Below are positions 49,677 to 57,576 of a DNA stretch of 64,000 nt, in pieces. Source of the DNA: CAVSRC01 sp963782045. Its GTDB lineage: Bacteria; Pseudomonadota; Alphaproteobacteria; Rhizobiales; Kaistiaceae. The first letter of the stretch is position 1. Every line of letters starts with the position of its first letter. The DNA lies in NCBI GenBank assembly GCA_963782045.1, contig CAWAIR010000037.1, positions 620,001 to 684,000 of the forward strand, written 5' to 3'. Both the position numbers and the translations under genes were made by a program. A model generated the notes under the pieces. It did no database searches. It saw nothing but the letters and a program-made list of their open reading frames with translations, and had not been told where the DNA came from.

Positions 49677-50411
49677 TCACGACCGCCGCTCGGCCAGCGC
49701 GGTCAGAGCCGCCGGGTTGAATTCCCTGATCAGCAGCCAACAGCCAAGCGAGAGTTCCCAGAAGAACTCCGGGACGGTCGCGATCAACTGGGCCGGGGAG
49801 GCTGCCTCGATGATACCGAACAAGACAGCAACCCCCGCGGCAAGAAGAGCGGGACCGCCGACGAGCCCGAGGATCGACATCATCCGGGGAACGAGCCGGG
49901 TCTGCCACATCATGTAGCCGAGGATCAGTCCGTTGCCGATGCCGACGACCACGCCAGGCCCGAGGCGGAAGGTCCAGTCATGGACCGCCACCAGCGCCTG
50001 CGCGGCGACCGCGAGCGCCGCTTGGTCCGCGGTTGCGGCGTGCAGGCGCAGCGTATTGAGCGCCATCAGGGCGATGATGCCGACGGCGATAAATCCGCTT
50101 TCGGTGAGCCGCGCGCACACATAGCCGAGCGAGAGGACCTCAAAGCGCCGTCTGAGTACGGGATAGATGGTCAGCGCGGTCCCAACATTCGCCAGGATCA
50201 GCACGAGTTCGAAGAGCGCGCCCCAGGAGATGCGGGTGTCGAAGCCTCCGGCGAGGACGAAGGCCGGATCGGCGAGCGCCGACCGATAGAACGTCAGGAC
50301 CGGCGGAATCGACGCGGCGAACGTGACAAGGAAAAGCAGCCCGGTCAGCCGCGCAAGGAACTGGGTATGCGTGCGCGCGTCGCCCGCGACGGACATGGTG
50401 ATTGCAATCAT
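49677..50411 (-). CDS. DUF4386 family membrane protein
   Basis: 244 residues from the ATG at 50411 (AAGGGGGG upstream). Six helices; 'TGLLFLVTFAASIPPVLTFY' near the start and 'RRRFEVLSLGYVCARLTESG' and 'YMMWQTRLVPRMMSILGLVG' are the DUF4386 pattern. Function unknown; some members are regulated by stress. The family usually has 210-240 residues. Confidence 0.9.
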   Translation of the reverse strand: MIAITMSVAGDARTHTQFLARLTGLLFLVTFAASIPPVLTFYRSALADPAFVLAGGFDTRISWGALFELVLILANVGTALTIYPVLRRRFEVLSLGYVCARLTESGFIAVGIIALMALNTLRLHAATADQAALAVAAQALVAVHDWTFRLGPGVVVGIGNGLILGYMMWQTRLVPRMMSILGLVGGPALLAAGVAVLFGIIEAASPAQLIATVPEFFWELSLGCWLLIREFNPAALTALAERRS

Positions 50412-50654
50412 CGAAGCCCCCCTTGTTGTGAACGCTGCGCGATGCCTCCAATGACGATGGCGCGGACCCTTGCGGTACGCGCACGGTCGACGTTTCATCG
50501 GGGCAGGCGACCACTATATCACCTTCGCGTATTCCGCGATCGCTGCGTGTCACAGGCCTCCGGACGCGAGCTCACCCGGATTTCCAGGGCGGGCTTGCCG
50601 CCGCCAATAAGCGAGGGGGGCGACGGCCCAGGACCGAGCGTCTGTCGCCCAGAC

Positions 50655-50686
50655 AAAAAAGGCGCGGCAGCCGGGGCCGCCGCGCC
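50655..50686 (-). terminator. Rho-independent terminator of the superoxide dismutase gene
   Basis: On the minus strand a GGCGCGGC / GCCGCGCC stem with a GC loop is followed by TTTTTT, 26 bases after the sodB stop codon. Confidence 0.85.
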
Positions 50687-50711
50687 TGTTCCTGGTGCCG
50701 GAACGCCGCCG

Positions 50712-51320
50712 TCAGGCGTGCGCGCTCGCCTTCTCGTAGAGCTCCAGCACGTAATCCCAGTTGATCAGGTGATCGACGAAGGCCTCGAGGTACTTCGGCC
50801 GGGCGTTGCGGTAGTCGATGTAATAGGAGTGCTCCCACACGTCGACGCCGAGGATCGGCGTGCCGCCATGGACCAGCGGGTTCTCGCCGTTCGGCGTCTT
50901 CATGATGGCGAGCTTGCCGTTCTGGACGGCGACCCAGGCCCAGCCCGAGCCGAACTGACCGGCACCGGCCGCCATGAAATCGGCGCGGAACTTGTCGTAG
51001 CCGCCGAGGTCGCTGTCGACCGCCTTGGCCAGCGTGCCGGGCAGCTTGTTGCCGCCGCCGCCCTTCTTCATCCACTTCCAGAAATGGATGTGGTTGAAGT
51101 GCTGGCCGGCGTTGTTGAACAGGCCGGCATTCTTCGAATAGCTCTGCTTGACGATGTCTTCGAGGCTCTTTTCTTCCAGCCCCGAGCCCTTCAGCAAGTT
51201 GTTGCCGTTGGTGACATAGGCCTGGTGGTGCTTGTCGTGATGGTATTCGAGCGTTTCCTTCGACATGTAGGGCTGCAACGCCTCATAGTCGTAAGGCAGG
51301 GCGGGCAATTCGAAAGCCAT
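50712..51320 (-). CDS. sodB: Superoxide dismutase, Fe type
   Basis: 202 residues from the ATG at 51320. Metal ligands: His in 'YHHDKHHQAYVTNGNNL', His in 'NNAGQHFNHIHFWKWM', Asp and His in 'GVDVWEHSYYIDYRNARPKY'. 'AGQFGSGWAWV' with Gln in that position is characteristic of iron enzymes. Converts superoxide to oxygen and hydrogen peroxide in the cytoplasm. Own terminator downstream. Confidence 0.96.
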   Translation of the reverse strand: MAFELPALPYDYEALQPYMSKETLEYHHDKHHQAYVTNGNNLLKGSGLEEKSLEDIVKQSYSKNAGLFNNAGQHFNHIHFWKWMKKGGGGNKLPGTLAKAVDSDLGGYDKFRADFMAAGAGQFGSGWAWVAVQNGKLAIMKTPNGENPLVHGGTPILGVDVWEHSYYIDYRNARPKYLEAFVDHLINWDYVLELYEKASAHA

Positions 51321-51476
51321 TGGGTCACTCCTCTGAAGCGTTGAAGGCAGTTGGCGCCCGGGCGGCGCGGGAAGAGACAAAAGAACGGCCGGATTCGTCA
51401 GGGAACATAGGTCGCCCCGGGCGGTCCGGCAACCGCAGGCGAAGCGGACCGGCTGCGGCCGGCGCGGGGCGCCGGC

Positions 51477-53075
51477 CTAGGTTCTGAGGATGCTGCCGAG
51501 CACGCCGCGGACGATGGCGCGCCCGATCGAGCCGCCCATCGAGCCGCCGAGCTGCTTGCCGATATCGGCCGCCATGCCGCCGACAACGCGGGTGGTGACG
51601 GTGCGCGTCACCGAGCGGGCAACCCGCTGGGTGGTGGTCAGGCGGCCGCCGCGCGGCCGGCTGGTGCCGAGGATGCCGCCGACCATGCCGCCGATGCCGC
51701 CGAGGATATCGCCGCCGCCGGATGGCGCGGGCACCGCATCGCCGGCCGGCGCCGGTGTCGTGGTTTCGGTGGTGACCTTGGTCTCGACCCGCTGCGAGAG
51801 GATCTCGAAAGCGGATTCGCGATCGATGGGCGTGTCGTAGATGCCGCCGACCGGGCTCGCGGCGATCACCTTCCTGCGCTCATCCTCGCTGATGGTGCCG
51901 ATGCGCGAGGAAGGCGGGCGCACCAGCGTGCGCTCGACCATCGAGGGGACGCCCTTGTCGGCAAGCGTCGAGACCAGCGCCTCGCCGACGCCAAGCTGGC
52001 TGATGACCTCGGCCGCCGAGAAGGCGGGATTGGCGCGGAAGGTCTCGGCGGCGGCCTTGACCGCCTTCTGGTCGCGCGGGGTGAAGGCACGCAACGCATG
52101 CTGCACCCGGTTGCCCATCTGGCCGAGCACGATATCGGGCACGTCGAGTGGACTCTGGCTGACGAAATAGATGCCCACCCCCTTGGAGCGGATGAGGCGC
52201 ACGACCTGCTCGATCTTCTCGAGCAGCGCCTTCGGGGCATCGTTGAACAGCAGGTGGGCCTCGTCGAAGAAGAACACCATGCGCGGCTTGTCCGGGTCGC
52301 CGACCTCGGGCAGATCCTCGAACAGCTCCGACATCAGCCACAGCAGGAAGGTGGCGTAGACCCGCGGCGACTGCATCAGCTTGGCGGCGGCCAGGATGTT
52401 GATGACGCCGCGCCCGCTCGACGGATCGGTGCGGATCATCTGCTTGATGTCGAGCGCCGGCTCGCCGAAGAAGCTCATGCCGCCCTGCTCTTCCAGCACC
52501 AGCAGCTTGCGCTGGACGGTGCCGACGGTCGCATTCGACACGTTGCCGTAGCGGGTGGTCAGATCCGAGGATTCCTCGGCGACGTGTGTGAGCATCGCCT
52601 GCAGGTCCTTGAGATCGAGGAGAAGCAGGCCCTCATCGTCGGCGACGCGGAAGGCGATGTTGAGCACGCCCTCCTGGGTGTCGTTGAGGTCAAGCAGGCG
52701 CGACAGCAGTAGCGGCCCGACCTCGGAGACCGTGGTGCGGATCGGGTGGCCCTCCTCGCCGAACAGATCCCAGAAGACGACGGGAAACGCCTCGAACTTG
52801 TACTCGTCGGTGAAGCCGATATCGGCGGCGCGCTTGGCAAGAAAGTCCTTGGGCGCGCCGGCCTCGGCGAGCCCGGCCACGTCGCCCTTCACGTCGGCGC
52901 AGAAGACCGGCACCCCGGCCGCCGAAAAACCCTCGGCGAGCACCTGCAGGGTCACCGTCTTGCCCGTGCCGGTGGCGCCGGTGATGAGCCCGTGCCGGTT
53001 GCCGAAGCGCAATTCGATGTATTGCGGCGTGCTGCTCGCGCCGATGAAGACCTTGCCCTGCTCGAGAACCGCCAT
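51477..53075 (-). CDS. YjgR/HerA-like ATPase (DUF853)
   Basis: 532 residues. 'YIELRFGNRHGLITGATGTG' then 'KTVTLQVL' gives Walker A (about 33-40); Walker B 'PRMVFFFDEAHLLFNDAP'. 'YFVSQSPLDVPDIVLGQMGN' and 'RVQHALRAFTPRDQKAVKAA' are typical of the DUF853 subgroup of HerA-type helicases/translocases. The C-terminal 80 residues are Gly/Pro/Arg-rich and hydrophobic. Molecular role uncertain; partner nuclease absent nearby. Confidence 0.93.
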   Translation of the reverse strand: MAVLEQGKVFIGASSTPQYIELRFGNRHGLITGATGTGKTVTLQVLAEGFSAAGVPVFCADVKGDVAGLAEAGAPKDFLAKRAADIGFTDEYKFEAFPVVFWDLFGEEGHPIRTTVSEVGPLLLSRLLDLNDTQEGVLNIAFRVADDEGLLLLDLKDLQAMLTHVAEESSDLTTRYGNVSNATVGTVQRKLLVLEEQGGMSFFGEPALDIKQMIRTDPSSGRGVINILAAAKLMQSPRVYATFLLWLMSELFEDLPEVGDPDKPRMVFFFDEAHLLFNDAPKALLEKIEQVVRLIRSKGVGIYFVSQSPLDVPDIVLGQMGNRVQHALRAFTPRDQKAVKAAAETFRANPAFSAAEVISQLGVGEALVSTLADKGVPSMVERTLVRPPSSRIGTISEDERRKVIAASPVGGIYDTPIDRESAFEILSQRVETKVTTETTTPAPAGDAVPAPSGGGDILGGIGGMVGGILGTSRPRGGRLTTTQRVARSVTRTVTTRVVGGMAADIGKQLGGSMGGSIGRAIVRGVLGSILRT

Positions 53076-53252
53076 GATCGCGCCCTACAATCGTTGTTCT
53101 TGCGTCAGACTAGCGCAGTGCCGGAGCGGGGCAAACGCCTCGCGCGACCGGTAAAGTCGTGATGACACATCCGTGAGGTGGCAATTCAGACGGTTGCCTG
53201 AGGTGTTCGCCTGACGCAACCATTCACTGTTGCGTCGCAAATGGAGACAGGT

Positions 53253-53693
53253 ATGCGTTTGAAAGTGGGCTTGATGGTCGTGATGGTCGGTATCGAATTC
53301 GCCGGCGCGGCGTGGGCGGATGATCCGATTTCCGCGCGCAGGGAGATCATGCATAACAACCAGGAAGCGGCCAAGGTCGCCTTCGGCATGGTGATGGGCC
53401 AGGTGCCCTACGACGCTGACAAGGCCGCTCAAGCCATGAAAGCGTTGCAGGACGACATGGCTGTGTTCCCGACCCTGTTCCCTGAGGGCAGCGACCAGGG
53501 CAAGACGCAGGCAGCGCCGGCGATCTGGCAGAACATGGACGACTTCAAGGCCCATGCGGCGAAGCTCGGCGCCGATGCCGAGCTTGCCGAAGCGGCGGCG
53601 CCGGATGGCCTCGACGCCTTCAAGGCGGCGCTCGGCGCGGTCGGACAGGACTGCAATACCTGCCACGAGCTTTACCGGCAGAGGCGGAACTAG
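53253..53693 (+). CDS. Cytochrome c' (class II c-type cytochrome)
   Basis: 146 residues from the ATG at 53253. Signal peptide to 'AGAAWA-DD'. A four-helix bundle with the heme attachment motif near the C-terminus, 'DCNTCHELYRQRRN' (CxxCH), the class II arrangement. 'ARREIMHNNQEAAK' carries the usual distal Met position. Binds NO or acts as an electron carrier in the periplasm. Confidence 0.92.
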   Translation: MRLKVGLMVVMVGIEFAGAAWADDPISARREIMHNNQEAAKVAFGMVMGQVPYDADKAAQAMKALQDDMAVFPTLFPEGSDQGKTQAAPAIWQNMDDFKAHAAKLGADAELAEAAAPDGLDAFKAALGAVGQDCNTCHELYRQRRN

Positions 53694-53731
53694 GTCCGCC
53701 CGCGCCGCGCGATCTCCGGGCGCGACCGTCA

Positions 53732-55105
53732 TTACTCGGCGAGCGCCGCCAGCACCCGCGCCCAGGAGCGGATGCCGCCGCGGAAGCTGGCCAGATCGTA
53801 TTTCTCGTTGGGCGAATGGATGCGGTCGTCTTCGAGGCTGAAGCCGATCATCAGCGCGTTCATGCCGAGGATCGACTTGAAGTCGCCGACGACGGGAATC
53901 GAACCGCCGCTGCCGCTGAGCGCCGGGTCCTTGCCCCACTCGTCGGCGAGCGCCTGGCGCGCCCGCGGCAGCCATGGACCATCGAACGGCAGGCGCAGGC
54001 CGGGGCTGCGGGCGTGGGCCTTGAACTCCACCGTGCAGTCTTCGGGCACACGCGCGCGGACGAAGGCGCGGAAGGATTCCACGATCTTCCCGGGGTCCTG
54101 GTCGCCGACAAGACGGAAGGACACCTTGGCCGAGGCCTTCGACGGGATCACCGTCTTGAAACCGGCGCCAGTGTAGCCGCCCGAGATGCCGTTGACCTCG
54201 CAGGTCGGCCGCGACCAGATCTGCTCGAGCACGGTGCGGCCGGCCTCGCCGGCGGGAATCGACAGCCCCACGTCGCCGAGGAACTCATCGGCGTCGAAGC
54301 CGAGACCGTCCCACTGGCGCCTGACCTCATCGGGAAACTCGGTGACGCCGTCGTAGAAGCCGGGGAGCGCGACGCGGCCATCCGCATCGTGCAACCCGGC
54401 CAGAATGCCGGAAAGCACATGCAGAGGGTTGCGCGCGGCGCCGCCATACATGCCGGAATGGAGATCGCGGTCGGCGCAGGTGACGGTGACCTCCTCGCCG
54501 ACCAGTCCGCGCAACGAGACGGTGATCCCGGGATGGCCGCGGCGCCACATGCCGGTGTCGCAGACCAGCGCCAGGTCGGCGGCGAGCTCCTTGGCGTTGG
54601 CGGACAGGAACGGCGCCAGATTGGTGCTGCCCGATTCCTCCTCGCCCTCGAACAGCATGGTGACCCGCGCCGGCAGCTTGCCGGTGACCGCCTTCCAGGC
54701 GCGCACCGCCTCGACGAAGGTCATGAGCTGGCCCTTGTCGTCGGCGGCGCCGCGCGCCGCGATGACCTCGATGCCGTCCGGCCGCTTGACGATGCGCGGC
54801 TCGAAGGGCGGCGCGTCCCAGAGATCGAGCGGATCGACCGGCTGCACGTCGTAGTGGCCGTAGAACAGGAAATGCGGGCCATCGCCGGCATGATGGCCGA
54901 CGACGATCGGATGACCCGGCGTCGGTCGGGCGCTCGCCTCGAAGCCGAGGCCGGCGAGATCGGCGGCGAGCCAGTCGGCGGCCCGGCGGCACGAGGCCGC
55001 ATAGGCCGGGTCGGTGGAGATGCTTTCGATCCTGAGCAGCTCGAACAGCCGGTCGAGGCTTGCCGGCAGGTTCTTGTCAATCCAGTCGAGAACGTCGGGG
55101 AGCAT
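53732..55105 (-). CDS. M20 family metallopeptidase (dipeptidase)
   Basis: 457 residues from the ATG at 55105, matching the usual start before 'VLDWIDKNLPASLDRLFELL'. Zinc ligands: His and Asp in 'FYGHYDVQPVDPLDLWD', Asp in 'ARGAADDKGQLM', Glu pair in 'MLFEGEEESGSTNL', further Asp in 'LVCDTGMW', His at 'SLEDDRIHSPNEKYDL'. Cleaves dipeptides such as carnosine-like substrates. A 24-base tandem duplication adds a second in-frame ATG at 55129. Confidence 0.94.
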   Translation of the reverse strand: MLPDVLDWIDKNLPASLDRLFELLRIESISTDPAYAASCRRAADWLAADLAGLGFEASARPTPGHPIVVGHHAGDGPHFLFYGHYDVQPVDPLDLWDAPPFEPRIVKRPDGIEVIAARGAADDKGQLMTFVEAVRAWKAVTGKLPARVTMLFEGEEESGSTNLAPFLSANAKELAADLALVCDTGMWRRGHPGITVSLRGLVGEEVTVTCADRDLHSGMYGGAARNPLHVLSGILAGLHDADGRVALPGFYDGVTEFPDEVRRQWDGLGFDADEFLGDVGLSIPAGEAGRTVLEQIWSRPTCEVNGISGGYTGAGFKTVIPSKASAKVSFRLVGDQDPGKIVESFRAFVRARVPEDCTVEFKAHARSPGLRLPFDGPWLPRARQALADEWGKDPALSGSGGSIPVVGDFKSILGMNALMIGFSLEDDRIHSPNEKYDLASFRGGIRSWARVLAALAE

Positions 55106-55144
55106 GGTCGTCAGCCTGTTGGGGAGCATGGTCGTCAGCCTGTT
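55097..55144. repeat. 24-base perfect tandem duplication over the peptidase start
   Basis: Two identical 24-mers (55097-55120 and 55121-55144). Each holds an ATG with the same upstream AACAGG sequence, so ribosomes have two equivalent starts eight codons apart. Confidence 0.9.
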
Positions 55145-55240
55145 AGGGAGTGTCTGGCGCGGCAACGATAGCGGCCGGGCGGCGGCGGGCAAAGACGGGC
55201 CCAGACAGCGCGCCGCGACAAATGCGACGGCGGCGGCCGG

Positions 55241-55948
55241 TCAGATCGAAATCTGGCCGTAACGCAGCGCTTCGACGACGGTGTGCGTCTTGTTGAGGGC
55301 GCGCAGCTTCTCGCTGGCATTCTGCAGGTGGGCGTGCACGGTGCGCTGGGAAATGGCCAGGATGCCGGCGATCTCGTTGGCCGTCTTGCCCGTCGCCGAC
55401 AGCTCGACGACCTTGCGTTCCCGCCCGGAGAGGTCCCCCGGCCGTTCCCGGCGCAGATGTTCCAGCGCGAACAGCCGGCGAAAGGCGGCGATGCACAGAT
55501 GGTCGACGGCCAGCGTCACCCGTGTGTCGAGGTCGAGATCCATGCCGCCGCCCACCACGACAGCCTGATAGGGCAGGAAGGCGCAGATCGGCACCAGCAT
55601 CAGCATGCGCCGCCCGGGATTGCCGAGATGGGAGAGGAGGACCGATTCCTCGGCGAACGGATCGTCGTGCCTCTCGTCCCATAGATAACCGGTGTGCACG
55701 CGGAAGGCGCTTTGCAGGACGGGATCGCCGGGGGTGATTGCCGCGCGACGATCGCCTTGCAGATCGCCCCAGTCCAGCCGCAGCACGAGCGGATCGATCG
55801 GGCGCCCGGGAAGCGGCATGCCGGTGATGATGATGTGGTCGGCGCCGAGCGCCCGGAACATGGCCTGGAGGGCATCCAAAACCTGCATGCCCGTGGTCAT
55901 GGCGGCAAAGCTCTCGCTCTGCGCGATCAGGCCGTTCTCACTTGTCAT
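55241..55948 (-). CDS. LuxR-type regulator with autoinducer-binding-like domain
   Basis: 235 residues. N-terminal half resembles the autoinducer/PAS-like domain ('DALQAMFRALGADHIIITGM', 'HTGYLWDERHDDPFAEESVL'); C-terminal HTH 'LSGRERKVVELSATGKTANE' with 'LAISQRTVHAHLQNASEKLR'. Divergent from mutAB across a 275-base region containing palindromes, so it could regulate it or itself. No luxI-type synthase is nearby. Confidence 0.88.
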   Translation of the reverse strand: MTSENGLIAQSESFAAMTTGMQVLDALQAMFRALGADHIIITGMPLPGRPIDPLVLRLDWGDLQGDRRAAITPGDPVLQSAFRVHTGYLWDERHDDPFAEESVLLSHLGNPGRRMLMLVPICAFLPYQAVVVGGGMDLDLDTRVTLAVDHLCIAAFRRLFALEHLRRERPGDLSGRERKVVELSATGKTANEIAGILAISQRTVHAHLQNASEKLRALNKTHTVVEALRYGQISI

Positions 55949-56117
55949 TTTGTCCCAGCCCCGCCCGACCCCAGCTATCGGCAGGTATGTCCGGCGATCA
56001 ATTGTGGAAAGTGACAGCGGTCGTGTGCGGCTGCTTCCGCTTCCCGTCGGGTGCCATCATACGATTGACGATTGATGCAGGACAAGCGCCAATGGGTACA
56101 ACTCATTATAAGTCGAA

Positions 56118-56129
56118 GGGAAATTTCCC
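56118..56129. promoter_or_regulatory. GGGAAATTTCCC palindrome in the LuxR/mutAB intergenic region
   Basis: Perfect 12-bp palindrome. About 20 bases further, CGGTTTGCCGCC / GGCGGCGGCAACCG (56140-56165) forms a second, imperfect one. Either could be an operator for the divergent LuxR regulator. Confidence 0.45.
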
Positions 56130-56223
56130 CTAACGAAACCGGTTTGCCGCCGGCGGCGGCAACCGCGTATAACGCAACGGTTTTTCGGTATCGCGGAGGC
56201 GGCGTGGTTTCCCGCAGACGTTC

Positions 56224-57576
56224 ATGACGGCTCCCCAGCCCCTGGCCGGTGGCTTTGCCGCCGTGACCGAGGCCGACTGGCGGGCGGCCGTTTCGCGTTC
56301 CACGAGCCGCTCCGATGGCGACCTTGCCGCAGCGAGCGACGACGGCATCCCCATCGGCCCGATCTATCGCCGCGCCGCCGGTGCAACACCGGTGATTGCG
56401 CGGCCCCCCGGTCGAAAGTGGCGGATTGTCCAGCGCGTCGCGGCGCCCGACGCGCAAAAAGCACTGGCGCTCTGCCGGGAGGATCTCGCCGGCGGCGCCG
56501 ACGGCATCCTGCTTTCCTTCGCGGAAAGCCTTCACCCGCTGACAAGCCCGATGCCGGCGGAGACGGCGGCCGCCATCGCCGGCGGGCTCAAGGGCATGCC
56601 CGACGCTGCCCTCATCATCGACGCCGGGCCGCGCACGGCAGATGTCGCCGCGGCGTTCGCCGACCTCACTCCCCGTGACCTCGCCTTCGATCCCATTGCC
56701 GCAGTGGCAACCGGCAGGCTCGCCACGGCCGACGCGACCATGGCGCGGCTCGCCGCCTTGGCCAAAACCGTCGCCGGCGGGCTGGCTCTGGCCGACGGCC
56801 GCATCTGGCACGCGGCCGGAGCATCTGAAGTGCAGGAACTGGCGGTGGTGCTGGCGACGGTCGTCGCCCAGCTCCGCCTGTTCGATGCAGCCGGCCTTGC
56901 GCCCGACGCTGCGGCCAAACGCATCGGCGTGATGCTTGCCGCCGATACCGACCAGTTCCTGACCATCGCCAAGTTCCGCGCGCTGCGCCTGCTCGCCGCC
57001 CGCGCACTCGAGGCCGCGGGCATTGCGGCCATGCCGCCGGTCCATGCGGAGACCGCCTGGCGGACGATGAGCCGGCGCGAACCGCGCATGAACGCGCTGC
57101 GGGCAACCGGCGCCGCGTTCGCCGCAGCGGTCGGCGGGGCGGATTCGATCACGGTGCTGCCCTTCGATGCGCTCGACGGCGGCGGCAGCGCCGAGGCGCG
57201 GCGGCTGGCGCGCAACACGCAGCTCGTCATCGCCGAGGAATGCCAGATCTTCCGTTTCGCCGACCCGGCCGCCGGCGCGGGGGCGGTGGAACAGCTGACC
57301 GACGCGCTGACCGAAAGGGCGTGGGCGCGATTCCAGGCGATCGAAGCGGACGGCGGCATGCTGGCGGCGCTTGCCGGCGGCACATTGCAGCAGGAGATCG
57401 TCGCGACGCGCCAGGCACGCCTTGCACGCATGGCCGCAGGCGGCATCGAGATGGTCGGCGTCAACGTCTTCGTCAACCGCGACGAGGCGCCGCTTCCCGG
57501 CCAGGCCGATAGCGGAGCCACCGAGGGTGCGCTCGCCTTCCAGCGGCTGGCGGAAGCGATGGAGGCCGCGCCATGA
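56224..57576 (+). CDS. mutA: Methylmalonyl-CoA mutase small (beta) subunit
   Basis: 450 residues from the ATG at 56224. It has the TIM-barrel part of the family ('TEADWRAAVSRSTSRSDGDL', 'HAAGASEVQELAVVLATVVA', 'AAMPPVHAETAWRTMSRREP'), with 'LPFDALDGGGSAEARRLARN' before the C-terminus. The small subunit lacks the cobalamin ligand and is structural. Its stop overlaps the large subunit start by four bases (ATGA). Confidence 0.92.
   Translation: MTAPQPLAGGFAAVTEADWRAAVSRSTSRSDGDLAAASDDGIPIGPIYRRAAGATPVIARPPGRKWRIVQRVAAPDAQKALALCREDLAGGADGILLSFAESLHPLTSPMPAETAAAIAGGLKGMPDAALIIDAGPRTADVAAAFADLTPRDLAFDPIAAVATGRLATADATMARLAALAKTVAGGLALADGRIWHAAGASEVQELAVVLATVVAQLRLFDAAGLAPDAAAKRIGVMLAADTDQFLTIAKFRALRLLAARALEAAGIAAMPPVHAETAWRTMSRREPRMNALRATGAAFAAAVGGADSITVLPFDALDGGGSAEARRLARNTQLVIAEECQIFRFADPAAGAGAVEQLTDALTERAWARFQAIEADGGMLAALAGGTLQQEIVATRQARLARMAAGGIEMVGVNVFVNRDEAPLPGQADSGATEGALAFQRLAEAMEAAP

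Noticed and set aside
55949..56223. Cobalamin riboswitch upstream of mutAB
   Set aside because: No B12-box-like sequence was found, and mutase genes are not usual targets; only palindromes are visible.
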